This document shows positions 7,879 through 16,170 of a DNA stretch of 64,000 nucleotides, piece after piece. Origin of the DNA: Mesorhizobium sp. AR07 (GTDB lineage: Bacteria; Pseudomonadota; Alphaproteobacteria; Rhizobiales; Rhizobiaceae). The stretch is taken from positions 3,100,001 through 3,164,000 of the forward strand of contig NZ_CP080525.1 in the NCBI RefSeq assembly GCF_024746815.1, written 5' to 3'. Position numbers and translations under genes: made by a program. How positions within the stretch are numbered: the first letter of the stretch is position 1; every line of letters begins with the position of its first letter. The notes beneath the pieces are model-generated. The model was not told the origin of the DNA. It did no database searches and saw only the letters and a program-made list of their open reading frames with translations.

Positions 7879-8541
7879 ATGTTCTTTCTCAGCGACATGC
7901 TGAACAAGAAGCTCAATCTGCCAAAACCCTCCGAGGCGTTGCCAGGCCGCGCCCGGGCGATCCCGACGACATCCAGGCATCATGTCTTGAAGAAGCCGCT
8001 CAAAGGCCCTTACCCCGAAGGCTTTGAGACGGCGATGTTCGGGCTCGGCTGCTTCTGGGGCGCGGAGCGGCTGTTCTGGCAACTCGAAGGCGTCTGGGTC
8101 ACCGCTGTCGGCTATGCCGGCGGCATCACGCCCAATCCAACCTATCAGGAAACCTGCACCGGCCTCACCGGCCATGCCGAAGTGGTGCTGGTCGTCCACG
8201 ATCCCAGGATCGTCTCCTATGCCGCGCTTTTGAAGCTGTTCTGGGAAAGCCACGACCCGACGCAAGGCATGCGCCAGGGCAATGATGTCGGCACCACCTA
8301 TCGCTCCGCGATCTACACGCTCGGTGATGCGCAATTCAAGGCGGCGAGCACCTCGCGCGATGCGTATGAAACCGCCTTGCGCGGTGCCGGCCATGGCAAG
8401 ATCACCACCGAGATCGCGCCAGCGCCCGAATTCTACTTCGCCGAAGGCGACCACCAGCAATATCTGGCGAAGAACCCGTACGGCTATTGCAACCTCAAAG
8501 GCACCGGCATCGCCTGTATCCCGGCTGCCACCTCGGTCTGA
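7879..8541 (+). CDS. msrA: Peptide-methionine (S)-S-oxide reductase
   Basis: MsrA reduces methionine S-sulfoxide in oxidised proteins. The chosen ATG gives 220 aa. The catalytic motif GCFWG is present with Cys at residue 58. The family patterns TAVGYAGG, YxExCTGxTGHAE and HDPTQGxRQGNDxGTxYRS follow in order. The resolving Cys candidates are in the C-terminal tail ([14 protein letters not shown]). About 50 residues precede the core, as in other rhizobial enzymes that carry an N-terminal extension. Confidence 0.95.
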   Translation: MFFLSDMLNKKLNLPKPSEALPGRARAIPTTSRHHVLKKPLKGPYPEGFETAMFGLGCFWGAERLFWQLEGVWVTAVGYAGGITPNPTYQETCTGLTGHAEVVLVVHDPRIVSYAALLKLFWESHDPTQGMRQGNDVGTTYRSAIYTLGDAQFKAASTSRDAYETALRGAGHGKITTEIAPAPEFYFAEGDHQQYLAKNPYGYCNLKGTGIACIPAATSV

Positions 8542-8603
8542 AGCCCTTGACGCAACAAGCAAGCGGCAGTGCGGCCTCCCCGCGCCATGCTTTTCCAAAA
8601 GGT

Positions 8604-8624
8604 CAAAATTCCGCGTGAATTTTG
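8604..8624. promoter_or_regulatory. Inverted repeat upstream of the nucleoside-binding protein gene
   Basis: CAAAATTC and GAATTTTG are perfect 8-bp arms around CGCGT. The site lies 130 bases upstream of the BMP protein gene. It has the size of an operator, but its regulator is unknown and the assignment is tentative. Confidence 0.35.
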
Positions 8625-8753
8625 TTTCGGGCCGTGCCAGATTGCCGCCGAGCGGGAGGGGAATACACTCCTGGCTGACGTCGCATGGCTGCCGGTGAAC
8701 CGGGCAGGCAGGCGGCGCGTAACGGAAAAAATAACCGACAGGGTGTGGATCAC

Positions 8754-9743
8754 ATGAAACGTATCGTTCTCGGCCTCCTGGCCGCAACCGCAATGGTTCT
8801 TCCGGCTTTCGCCGCGGATGTCCAGCCGGCCATCCTCTATGATCTCGGCGGCAAGTTCGACAAATCCTTCAACGAGGCTGCCTATCATGGCGCCGAGAAA
8901 TTCAAGACCGAAACCGGCGTCGCCTATGTCGAGTTCGAGGTATCCAACGCTTCGCAGCGCGAACAGGCTCTGCGCCGCTTCGCCGAGGACGGCCGCAACC
9001 CGATCGTCATGGCCGGCTTTGCCTGGGAGGATGCGCTGAAGAAGGTCGCGGCCGAATATCCCGACCTCAACTTCGCCATCATCGACGATGCCGTCGATTT
9101 GCCCAATGTCCGTTCGCTGGTATTCAAGGAGAATGAAGGCTCCTACCTCGTCGGCATCCTGGCGGCGATGGCGTCGAAGTCGAAGAAGGTCTCCTTCATC
9201 GGCGGCATGGACATTCCGCTGATCCGCAAGTTCGAATGCGGCTATGTCGGCGGCGCCAAGTCGGCCGGTGCCACGAACGTCATCCAGAACATGACCGGCG
9301 ACACGCCGGCTGCGTGGAACGACCCGGCCAAGGGCGGCGAGATCGCCAAGACGCAGATCGACCAGGGCTCCGACGTGGTCTATGCCGCGGCCGGCGGCAC
9401 CGGCGTCGGCGTGCTGCAGGCGGCGGCGGATGCCGGCAAGCTTGGCATCGGCGTCGATTCCAACCAGAACGGCCTGCAGCCCGGCAAGGTGCTGACCTCG
9501 ATGATGAAGCGCGTCGACGTTGCCGTCTACACCGCCTTCATGGACGGCAAGAACGGCACCTTCAAGGGCGGCCTGCAAAATCTCGGCCTCAAGGAGGGCG
9601 GCGTCGACTACGCCATGGACGACAACAACAAGGCGCTGGTGACGGACGCGATGAAAGCCGCCGTCGAAAAGGCCAAGGCCGACATCATCTCCGGCAAGAT
9701 CCAGGTGCACGACTACACCGCCGACAACGCCTGCCCCTATTGA
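8754..9743 (+). CDS. BMP-family (purine nucleoside) ABC transporter substrate-binding protein
   Basis: The 329-aa protein has a Sec signal peptide (MKRIVLGLLAATAMVLPAFA) and the BMP/PnrA fold signatures: ILYDLGGKFDKSFNEAAYHG near the N-terminus, GFAWEDAL, and EGSYLVGILAAMASKSKKVSFIGGMD. It would bind nucleosides in the periplasm for the ABC transporter encoded at 11218-14859. The start at 8754 is chosen from the signal peptide. A strong terminator follows, so it forms its own transcript, and three unrelated genes separate it from the ATPase gene. Confidence 0.9.
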   Translation: MKRIVLGLLAATAMVLPAFAADVQPAILYDLGGKFDKSFNEAAYHGAEKFKTETGVAYVEFEVSNASQREQALRRFAEDGRNPIVMAGFAWEDALKKVAAEYPDLNFAIIDDAVDLPNVRSLVFKENEGSYLVGILAAMASKSKKVSFIGGMDIPLIRKFECGYVGGAKSAGATNVIQNMTGDTPAAWNDPAKGGEIAKTQIDQGSDVVYAAAGGTGVGVLQAAADAGKLGIGVDSNQNGLQPGKVLTSMMKRVDVAVYTAFMDGKNGTFKGGLQNLGLKEGGVDYAMDDNNKALVTDAMKAAVEKAKADIISGKIQVHDYTADNACPY

Positions 9744-9771
9744 GCGGCACGGACGTACAGCCACGACCTGC

Positions 9772-9800
9772 AAACCGCCGGACGCAAGCCCGGCGGTTTT
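9772..9800 (+). terminator. Rho-independent terminator of the nucleoside-binding protein gene
   Basis: AAACCGCCGG and CCGGCGGTTT form a 10-bp stem with an 8-base loop, followed by TTTTGCCTTTTC on the plus strand, 28 bases past the stop codon. Confidence 0.85.
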
Positions 9801-9863
9801 GCCTTTTCGGCATCGAGCGAAAACGTTCGCCTGATGCGGCGGTATCAACATTCCGGGACAGCC

Positions 9864-10325
9864 ATGCAGCCGACAATCGAACGCATGCAGGGGTGCGATG
9901 TAGCAGCGGTCGCACAGCTGCGCCTGGCCACCTTTTTCGAGGGAACGGGAAGGACCCTCGAAGAGGATGCGGCAGAGCTTCGCGAACTACTCGCCGGCGA
10001 CGGCTTCGAGGCGGCATTGGTGGCCCGGATCGACAACGTGCCGGCCGGGACATGCCTGCTGGTCCGCCACGAACTGGAACCGGCGCATGATCTGACGCCA
10101 TGGCTGGCCGGCCTGGTCGTCGACGCCGGGCATCGAGGCCGAGGCATCGCCACTGCGCTGGTCAGGGCAACTGAAGCCCATGCGGCCTCATTGGGCGTAG
10201 AGACTCTTCATCTCTACACATGGGGTGCACGCGATTTCTACGCGGCACTCGGCTGGAACATGGTTGAGGTCTTTCGGCAGGATAGCGAAACCATGGCGCT
10301 GATGTCGCGCCAGCTTGGAGCATGA
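9864..10325 (+). CDS. GNAT family N-acetyltransferase
   Basis: The product has 153 aa from the ATG at 9864; an in-frame codon at 9834 would add 10 residues. The acetyl-CoA binding motif A is clear: LVVDAGHRGRGIATALVRA (about residues 87-105), preceded by a beta strand and followed by LHLYTWGARDFYAALGWNMVE, the typical motif B region. The substrate cannot be predicted. The gene lies between two parts of the nucleoside transporter and its stop codon is embedded in a palindromic repeat. Confidence 0.85.
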   Translation: MQPTIERMQGCDVAAVAQLRLATFFEGTGRTLEEDAAELRELLAGDGFEAALVARIDNVPAGTCLLVRHELEPAHDLTPWLAGLVVDAGHRGRGIATALVRATEAHAASLGVETLHLYTWGARDFYAALGWNMVEVFRQDSETMALMSRQLGA

Positions 10326-10351
10326 ATCCGAAAAGGGATCCCCGTTCATGC
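10320..10351. repeat. Degenerate intergenic palindrome
   Basis: GCATGAA and TTCATGC arms flank TCCGAAAAGGGATCCCCG. This is a worn relative of the GAGCATGATCC/AAAAGTGGGAACCGG-type rhizobial palindrome. It overlaps the stop codon of the GNAT gene. Confidence 0.55.
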
Positions 10352-10362
10352 CCAAGCAAAGC

Positions 10363-10755
10363 CTACAATTTCCCGGCCAGATAACCCAGCGCGAAGGCCG
10401 CGATCAGCCCGACGGCGACGACAAATCCGCGCCGGCCGCCGAGCGTGTGCAGGCCGATGCCGTGCGGCCACCGCGACAGGCTTCGGATCACCGCTGGCGA
10501 TTTGGCGTCGCCGAGGCCAGAGCTGCGCATCTGCGGCAGGTCGGCAATGCGCCGCGTGATCTGCTGCCAGCGCTCTTCGCCGCCCGCCGGCTCGGTGCGG
10601 TCGAAAACGTGCATGCGTTCGGCCAATTGCACGACCGCGTCGCGGAAGGCGGGGTCGATCTCCAGGTCGCGCTCGGCCCGTTCGCGTTCCGCGTCGTTCA
10701 TCAGGCCGAGCACATAATCGCCGGCCCGGGCGATGCGATCGCTTTCACTGGCCAT
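10363..10755 (-). CDS. Anti-sigma-factor-like protein (RskA type), single membrane span
   Basis: The 130-aa protein begins with an anti-sigma-domain-like segment (AGDYVLGLMNDAERERAERDLEIDPAFRDAVVQLAERM, about 10-48), typical of RskA/RsbW-interacting N-termini, and ends with one transmembrane helix (GFVVAVGLIAAFALGYLAG, about 109-127). The C-terminal catalase-like or sensor domain of full RskA is absent, and there is no ECF sigma gene next to it. The conserved HxxxCxxC zinc motif is also absent. It may be a degenerate or orphan anti-sigma factor. It is probably co-transcribed after slyX, 22 bases away. Confidence 0.65.
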   Translation of the reverse strand: MASESDRIARAGDYVLGLMNDAERERAERDLEIDPAFRDAVVQLAERMHVFDRTEPAGGEERWQQITRRIADLPQMRSSGLGDAKSPAVIRSLSRWPHGIGLHTLGGRRGFVVAVGLIAAFALGYLAGKL

Positions 10756-10777
10756 GGCTCCCCCCTCCCCCTTTTCC

Positions 10778-10987
10778 TCACCAGTGCGGCGGCTTGGTTA
10801 TGGGCACGTCAGGCGCTGCCTGGTCTTCCAGCGCCAGGAAGCGGTCGGCCAGTGCGTCGAGCCTACGCTGCATGCGCTCGATCACCGTCCACTGCTCGGC
10901 GATCTGGCCGGACAGTTCCTCGATGGTCTTCTCCTGCTCGGCGGCGCGGATTTCCAGCGTCGTCAGCCGGTCGGTGGGCATGGTCAT
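10778..10987 (-). CDS. slyX: SlyX family protein
   Basis: The 69-aa protein consists of a coiled coil (about residues 6-55, rich in Leu/Glu/Gln heptads such as LEIRAAEQEKTIEELSGQI) and the typical SlyX ending with KPPHW, equivalent to the KPPHY tail. SlyX has no established biochemical function. The gene lies upstream of the RskA-like gene on the same strand. Confidence 0.85.
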   Translation of the reverse strand: MTMPTDRLTTLEIRAAEQEKTIEELSGQIAEQWTVIERMQRRLDALADRFLALEDQAAPDVPITKPPHW

Positions 10988-11217
10988 TCACAATCCCCAG
11001 TCATTCACCGCGATGTCTTTCACCGCAATGTCTTGCGCCGCGATGCGAATTTCGGCTTTGCCATATTAGCGAATGTGAAGGCCCCGGCCACGTTGGAAAT
11101 TGACAAGCGCACCGGGATTTGTCGAGAGTGAACGCCGCTCCAGCCAATTGGCACGGGCGGAGTGTCATGCTAGGCGTTTTGACCAAGCGATAAAAAAATA
11201 AGAGTGGGACAGGCTGC

Positions 11218-12750
11218 ATGGCGCAAGCCGCAATCGAACTGATCGGCATCAACAAGAGTTTTGGCGCCGTGCGCGCCAACCGCGACATCAATCTGGAGAT
11301 CGCGCGCGGCACCATCCACGGCATCGTCGGCGAGAACGGCGCCGGCAAGTCGACGCTGATGTCGATCCTCTACGGTTTCTACCAGGCCGACAGCGGCGAG
11401 ATCCGCGTCGGCGGCCAGCCGGCATCGATCAAGACCCCCAATGACGCCATCGCGCTCGGCATCGGCATGGTGCATCAGCATTTCATGCTGGTCGACAATT
11501 TCTCGGTGCTGGAAAACATCATCCTCGGCGCCGAAGGCGATGCGCTGCTGAAGAAGAGCATCGCCAAGGCGCGCTCCGAACTCGATCGCCTCGAACGCGA
11601 ATATGGGCTGGAGGTCGATCCCGACGCGATCATCGAGGAACTGCCTGTCGGCCTGCAGCAGCGTGTGGAGATCCTCAAGGCGCTCTATCGCGGCGCCGAG
11701 ATCCTGATCCTCGACGAGCCGACGGGCGTGCTCACACCAGCCGAGGCCGACCATCTGTTCCGCATCCTCAAGCAGTTGAAGGAACAGGGCAAGACGGTGG
11801 TGCTGATCACCCATAAATTGCGCGAGATCATGGCCATCACCGACACGGTGTCGGTCATGCGCCAGGGCACGATGGTGGCGACGCGCGAGACAGCCAGGAC
11901 CACTGTCGAGGAGCTGGCGGAACTGATGGTCGGGCGGCGCGTGCTGCTCAGGGTGGAAAAGGGCGAGGCGGAAGCCGGCGGCGTCAAGCTCGCGGTCAAG
12001 AACCTGACGGTGAAGGACACGCGCGGCGTCACCATGGTCGACGACATCTCCTTCGACATTCGCGCCGGCGAGATCGTCGGCATCGCCGGCGTCGCCGGCA
12101 ACGGCCAATCGGAGCTGCTCGAGGCGATTTCCGGCATCAGGCGCGCCGTTTCCGGCTCGGTCATGCTCGACGGCAAGCCGATCGACCTGACGGGTGCCGC
12201 CGACCCGGGCGAGTTGCGCGACCGCGGCCTGGCGCACGTGCCGGAGGACCGCCATCATGTCGGGCTGGTGCTGGCGTTCGAGGAGAACGAGAACTCCATC
12301 CTCGGCTATCATGACGACCCCCGCTATTTGAAGGGGCCGTTCCTCAACATCGAGGCCATCATGGCCGATGCAAAGGACAAGATCGAGAAATACGACATCC
12401 GCCCCGGCAATCCGCGTCTGAAGACCGCCAATTTCTCCGGCGGCAACCAACAGAAGATCGTGCTGGCGCGGGAGATGGAACAAGACCCCGGCGTGCTGAT
12501 CGTCGGCCAGCCGACGCGCGGCGTCGATGTCGGCGCCATCGAATTCATCCACAAGCGTCTGATTGCCATGCGCGACCAGGGCAAGGCGGTGCTGGTGGTC
12601 TCCGTCGAACTCGACGAGATTCGTTCGCTCTCCGACCGCATACTGGTGATGTTCGCCGGCCGCATCGTCGGCGAGCGCGGCCCGGAAGCAACCGAAGGCG
12701 AGCTCGGCCTGCTGATGGCTGGCGTCGAGCATCGGGAGGCAGCACTTTGA
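11218..12750 (+). CDS. Nucleoside ABC transporter, duplicated ATP-binding protein
   Basis: This 510-aa protein has two ABC domains. The first carries Walker A GENGAGKST (about 39-47), a Q-loop, and the Walker B segment ILILDEPTGVLTP. The second starts around residue 255 with a modified Walker A (GVAGNGQSELLEAI), has the signature NFSGGNQQKIVLAREM and a divergent Walker B (GVLIVGQPTRGVDVG). This arrangement is typical of the YufO/RbsA-like ATPases that work with BMP-type receptors. It opens an operon with both permeases, cdd, PNP and deoA. The final codons overlap the TTG start of the next gene. Confidence 0.92.
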   Translation: MAQAAIELIGINKSFGAVRANRDINLEIARGTIHGIVGENGAGKSTLMSILYGFYQADSGEIRVGGQPASIKTPNDAIALGIGMVHQHFMLVDNFSVLENIILGAEGDALLKKSIAKARSELDRLEREYGLEVDPDAIIEELPVGLQQRVEILKALYRGAEILILDEPTGVLTPAEADHLFRILKQLKEQGKTVVLITHKLREIMAITDTVSVMRQGTMVATRETARTTVEELAELMVGRRVLLRVEKGEAEAGGVKLAVKNLTVKDTRGVTMVDDISFDIRAGEIVGIAGVAGNGQSELLEAISGIRRAVSGSVMLDGKPIDLTGAADPGELRDRGLAHVPEDRHHVGLVLAFEENENSILGYHDDPRYLKGPFLNIEAIMADAKDKIEKYDIRPGNPRLKTANFSGGNQQKIVLAREMEQDPGVLIVGQPTRGVDVGAIEFIHKRLIAMRDQGKAVLVVSVELDEIRSLSDRILVMFAGRIVGERGPEATEGELGLLMAGVEHREAAL

Positions 12751-13886
12751 GCACGCCTTACGCCAAATTGCCGGCCTGGGCCGACTACGGCCTGATCCCG
12801 CTGATCAATCTGTTCGTTGCCTTCGTCGTTGCCGGTTTCGTCGTGCTTCTGGTCGGCGAGAACCCGTTTCGCGCCGCCGTCATCCTGGTCGAGGGCGCCT
12901 TCGGCAAGGGAACAGGCATCGCCTTCACCCTCTTTTATGCCACCACGTTCATATTTACCGGGCTTTCGGTGGCCGTGGCAGCGCATTGCGGCCTGTTCAA
13001 CATCGGCACCGAGGGGCAGGCCTACATCGCCGGCCTCGGTATCGCCGTCGTCTGCCTTTCCTTCGACAGCGTGCTGCCATGGTGGCTGACCTTCCCGTTG
13101 GCGATCATCGCGGCAACCGCGGTCGGCGCGCTGTGGGCGTTGATCCCCGCCTATCTGCAGGCCAAGCGCGGTTCGCACATCGTCATCACCACCATCATGT
13201 TCAACTTCATCGCCGCCTCGATCATGGTCTACCTGCTGGTGGGCCCCTTGAAGCCGGCTGCGTCGCAAGCGCCACAGACCCGGAACTTCCTCGCCGGAGC
13301 CGAGCTGCCCAAGCTCAACTGGGTCATCGAACTGTTCGGTGCCAAGATCCGCTCGGCGCCACTCAATGTCTGCTTCCTGCTGGCGCTGGTCATGGCCTTC
13401 CTGGTCTGGCTGCTGATCTGGCGCACCAAGCTCGGCTATGAGATGCGCACCTACGGCCACAGCCCGAAGGCGGCGCGCTATGCCGGCATTTCGGAAACCC
13501 GCATCATCATCACCGCCATGATGATCTCGGGCGCGCTGGCCGGCATGATGGCGCTCAACCCGGTGATGGGCGACCAGCACAATGTCGCACTCGATTTCGT
13601 TTCCGGCGCCGGCTTCGTCGGCATCGCCGTGGCGCTGATGGGCCGGCTGCATCCGGTCGGCATCGTGCTGGCGGCGATCCTGTTCGGCATGCTCTACCAG
13701 GGCGGCGCCGAACTCGCCTTCGAGATGCCGGCGATCAGCCGCGACATGATCGTCATCATCCAGGGCCTGGTGATCCTGTTCGCAGGCGCGCTTGAGCACA
13801 TGTTCCGGCCTTACATCCAGGCGCTGTTCGCCTCGTTCAGCCCGAGGTCGGTCGGCATGGAAGCCGTCAAGGGAAAGGGCGCCTGA
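12747..13886 (+). CDS. Nucleoside ABC transporter permease 1 (YufP type)
   Basis: The 379-aa protein has about ten hydrophobic segments and the FNIGTEGQ motif (about residues 84-91) that marks BMP/ribose-type permeases. The start codon is TTG, overlapping the TGA stop of the ATPase gene as TTGA, with CGGGAGG upstream. The unusual start and the overlap suggest translational coupling. It pairs with the next permease to form the membrane channel. Confidence 0.92.
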   Translation: MSTPYAKLPAWADYGLIPLINLFVAFVVAGFVVLLVGENPFRAAVILVEGAFGKGTGIAFTLFYATTFIFTGLSVAVAAHCGLFNIGTEGQAYIAGLGIAVVCLSFDSVLPWWLTFPLAIIAATAVGALWALIPAYLQAKRGSHIVITTIMFNFIAASIMVYLLVGPLKPAASQAPQTRNFLAGAELPKLNWVIELFGAKIRSAPLNVCFLLALVMAFLVWLLIWRTKLGYEMRTYGHSPKAARYAGISETRIIITAMMISGALAGMMALNPVMGDQHNVALDFVSGAGFVGIAVALMGRLHPVGIVLAAILFGMLYQGGAELAFEMPAISRDMIVIIQGLVILFAGALEHMFRPYIQALFASFSPRSVGMEAVKGKGA

Positions 13887-13887
13887 G

Positions 13888-14859
13888 ATGGATGTCTTCA
13901 TCGCCATCGTGCAGATACTCGACTCCACCATCCGCCTGTCGGTGCCGCTGCTGCTCGCTTGCCTCGCCGGCCTTTATTCGGAGCGCGCCGGCGTCTTCGA
14001 CATCGGGCTCGAAGGCAAGATGCTGGTCGGCGCCTTCGCCGGTGCTGCGGCAGCGTCGGTCCTGCATTCGGCCCTTCTCGGCCTCGGCATGGCCATCCTG
14101 GTCTCGGTCGCCTTCGCGCTGATCCACGGCTTCGCCTCGATCACCCATCGCGGCAACCAGATCGTTTCCGGCGTGGCGATCAACTTCATTGCCGCGGGCT
14201 CGACCGTGATGCTCGGCCAGGCCTGGTTCAGTCAAGGCGGACGCACGCCGGCTCTGGCGCCGGGCGAGCGTTTCGAAGCCATCACCTTGCCGGGTGCCGA
14301 GGCTATCCGCGACGTGCCTATCATCGGACCGATCTATGCCGAGCTTCTGTCGGGCCACTCGATCCTGGTCTATCTCGCCTTCCTGATGGTGCCGTTCACC
14401 TGGTGGGTGCTGTTTCGCACTCGCTTCGGCCTCAGGCTGCGCGCTGTCGGCGAGAACCCGGCGGCCGTCGACACGGCCGGCATCTCGGTCGCCTGGCTGC
14501 GCTACCGGGCGCTGATCTGCACCGGCGTGCTGACCGGCATCGCCGGCGCCTATCTGTCGATGGTGCAGAATGGCGGCTTCGTGAAGGACATGACCGCCGG
14601 CAAGGGCTACATCGCGCTGGCGGCGCTGATCTTCGCCAAGTGGAAGCCGGTCAACGCCATGTTCGCCTGTCTTTTGTTCGGCTTCCTCGATGCGGCGGCG
14701 ATCCGGCTGCAAGGCACGCCACTGCCCATCATCGGCAAGGTGCCCGTACAGTTCATGCAGGCATTGCCTTACATCCTCACCGTCATCCTGCTCGCCGGCT
14801 TCATCGGCAAGGCGATTCCGCCGCGCGCCGGCGGCGTGCCCTATGTCAAGGAACGCTGA
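13888..14859 (+). CDS. Nucleoside ABC transporter permease 2 (YufQ type)
   Basis: The 323-aa hydrophobic protein carries the permease motif FDIGLEGKMLVGAF (about 35-48) and a second conserved block GENPAAVDTAGISV. The ATG at 13888 follows the preceding stop by one base, with GGGAAAGGG as ribosome binding site. A frame starting at 13792 inside the previous gene is not used. The protein forms a heterodimer with permease 1. Confidence 0.92.
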   Translation: MDVFIAIVQILDSTIRLSVPLLLACLAGLYSERAGVFDIGLEGKMLVGAFAGAAAASVLHSALLGLGMAILVSVAFALIHGFASITHRGNQIVSGVAINFIAAGSTVMLGQAWFSQGGRTPALAPGERFEAITLPGAEAIRDVPIIGPIYAELLSGHSILVYLAFLMVPFTWWVLFRTRFGLRLRAVGENPAAVDTAGISVAWLRYRALICTGVLTGIAGAYLSMVQNGGFVKDMTAGKGYIALAALIFAKWKPVNAMFACLLFGFLDAAAIRLQGTPLPIIGKVPVQFMQALPYILTVILLAGFIGKAIPPRAGGVPYVKER

Positions 14860-14936
14860 GCGATCTGGAAGCGCAAATCCGTATCGGCTGACGTGAGCAC
14901 CGGCTTTTGGACATGATCGTGGGAGAGAACAACTGA

Positions 14937-15329
14937 ATGTCGCATGATCTGTTCGAAGCGGCGAAAGCTGCCATGGCCAAGGCCTATGCGCCCTATTCCA
15001 AGTTTCCGGTGGGTGCTGCCTTGCGCACCGAGGACGGGCGGGTCTTTAGCGGTGCCAACATCGAGGTCGCCTCCTATCCGGAAGGCTGGTGCGCCGAGAC
15101 CACAGCGCTTGGCCAGTACATCATGGGCGGCGGCGGCAAGATCGTCGAAATCGCCGTCCTTGCCGAACGCATGGCGAAATGCTCGCCTTGCGGCGGCTGC
15201 CGGCAGCGGCTGGCCGAATTCTGCCGGCCGGAAACAAAGCTCTATCTCTGTGACAATGCCGGCGTGGCCGAGACCGTGACCATGGGCGACATGCTGCCTT
15301 ACGGTTTCCGCGGCGACATTTTGAAATGA
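14937..15329 (+). CDS. cdd: Cytidine deaminase
   Basis: Cdd converts cytidine and deoxycytidine to uridine and deoxyuridine. The 130-aa length is that of the homotetrameric class. The zinc site is complete: Cys52 with the proton-shuttle Glu54 (CAE) and Cys85/Cys88 (PCGGC). The N-terminal AYAPYSKFPVGAAL block is the family signature. GGGAGAG precedes the ATG. It follows the nucleoside permeases by 77 bases and is probably in their operon. Confidence 0.95.
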   Translation: MSHDLFEAAKAAMAKAYAPYSKFPVGAALRTEDGRVFSGANIEVASYPEGWCAETTALGQYIMGGGGKIVEIAVLAERMAKCSPCGGCRQRLAEFCRPETKLYLCDNAGVAETVTMGDMLPYGFRGDILK

Positions 15330-15360
15330 AGAATTTGGCTGAAATGAAGAGCTGGCTGCA

Positions 15361-16170
15361 ATGACGGAAAAGGCGCTGGACCATCTCGTCGAAAGCCTGG
15401 ACGGCCTGGCGCCCGCCACAGCCCTTGTGCTGGGTTCGGGCCTGGGCGGGCTGGTCGATAAGGTCGAGAATCCGATCCGCATTTCCTATGCCGACCTGCC
15501 GGGCTTTCCCCGAAGCGGCGTCACCGGCCATGCCGGCGAAGTGGTGGCGGGGCTGTTTGCCGGTGTGCCGGTGCTGATGCTGTCCGGCCGCGCCCATTAC
15601 TATGAACACGGCGACGCGGCGGCGATGCGGCCGGTGCTGGAAGTGCTTGCCGGCATCGGCATCACAAAACTGATCCTTACCAATGCCGCCGGCTCGGTCG
15701 ATCCGGAGATGCCGCCGGGCTCGGTGATGCTGATATCGGACCACATCAATTTCTCGGGCACCAATCCGCTGATCGGCGAGCCCAGCGACCGCCGCTTCGT
15801 CGGCCTGACCGAAGCCTATGATGCCGGCATCCGCAAGGCGATCGAGAAGGCAGCGAAAGCGACCGGCACAGCGCTTCACAAGGGCGTCTACATGTGGTTC
15901 TCGGGCCCGTGCTTCGAAACACCGGCCGAAATCCGCATGGCGCGCATCATGGGTGCCAACGCGGTCGGCATGTCGACCGTGCCCGAGGTCATTCTTGCCC
16001 GCTTCCTCGGGCTGCGGGTCGCTGCCTGCTCGGTCATCACCAATCTGGCGGCCGGCATGACCAGGGCCGAGCTTTCGCACCAGGAAACCAAGGACATGGC
16101 GCCGATCGGCGGCGCGCGCCTGGCGACGATCCTGCAACGCGTGTTCCGCGACGGGCTGCTGGAGAGCTGA
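15361..16170 (+). CDS. Purine nucleoside phosphorylase (trimeric type)
   Basis: The 269-aa protein matches the trimeric PNP/MTAP family that phosphorolyses inosine, guanosine and deoxy forms to base plus (deoxy)ribose-1-phosphate. Motifs seen: phosphate loop LVLGSGLGGL (about 22-31), GRAHYYE in place of the usual GRxHxYEG, LTNAAGSV, and the base-site region YMWFSGPCFETPAEI. Its stop overlaps the deoA start (TGATG). punA or deoD could both be used as the name, so I leave the symbol blank. Confidence 0.9.
   Translation: MTEKALDHLVESLDGLAPATALVLGSGLGGLVDKVENPIRISYADLPGFPRSGVTGHAGEVVAGLFAGVPVLMLSGRAHYYEHGDAAAMRPVLEVLAGIGITKLILTNAAGSVDPEMPPGSVMLISDHINFSGTNPLIGEPSDRRFVGLTEAYDAGIRKAIEKAAKATGTALHKGVYMWFSGPCFETPAEIRMARIMGANAVGMSTVPEVILARFLGLRVAACSVITNLAAGMTRAELSHQETKDMAPIGGARLATILQRVFRDGLLES

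Noticed and set aside
11150..11175. TGGCACG followed by GGCGGAGT, a possible sigma-54 promoter before the nucleoside ATPase gene.
   Set aside because: The -24 half fits but the -12 TTGC is missing, so a sigma-54 site is not supported.
14862..14917. A possible degenerate palindrome between the second permease and cdd (GAGCACCGGCTTTTGGACATGATC).
   Set aside because: The left half is not present, so the pairing cannot be shown.
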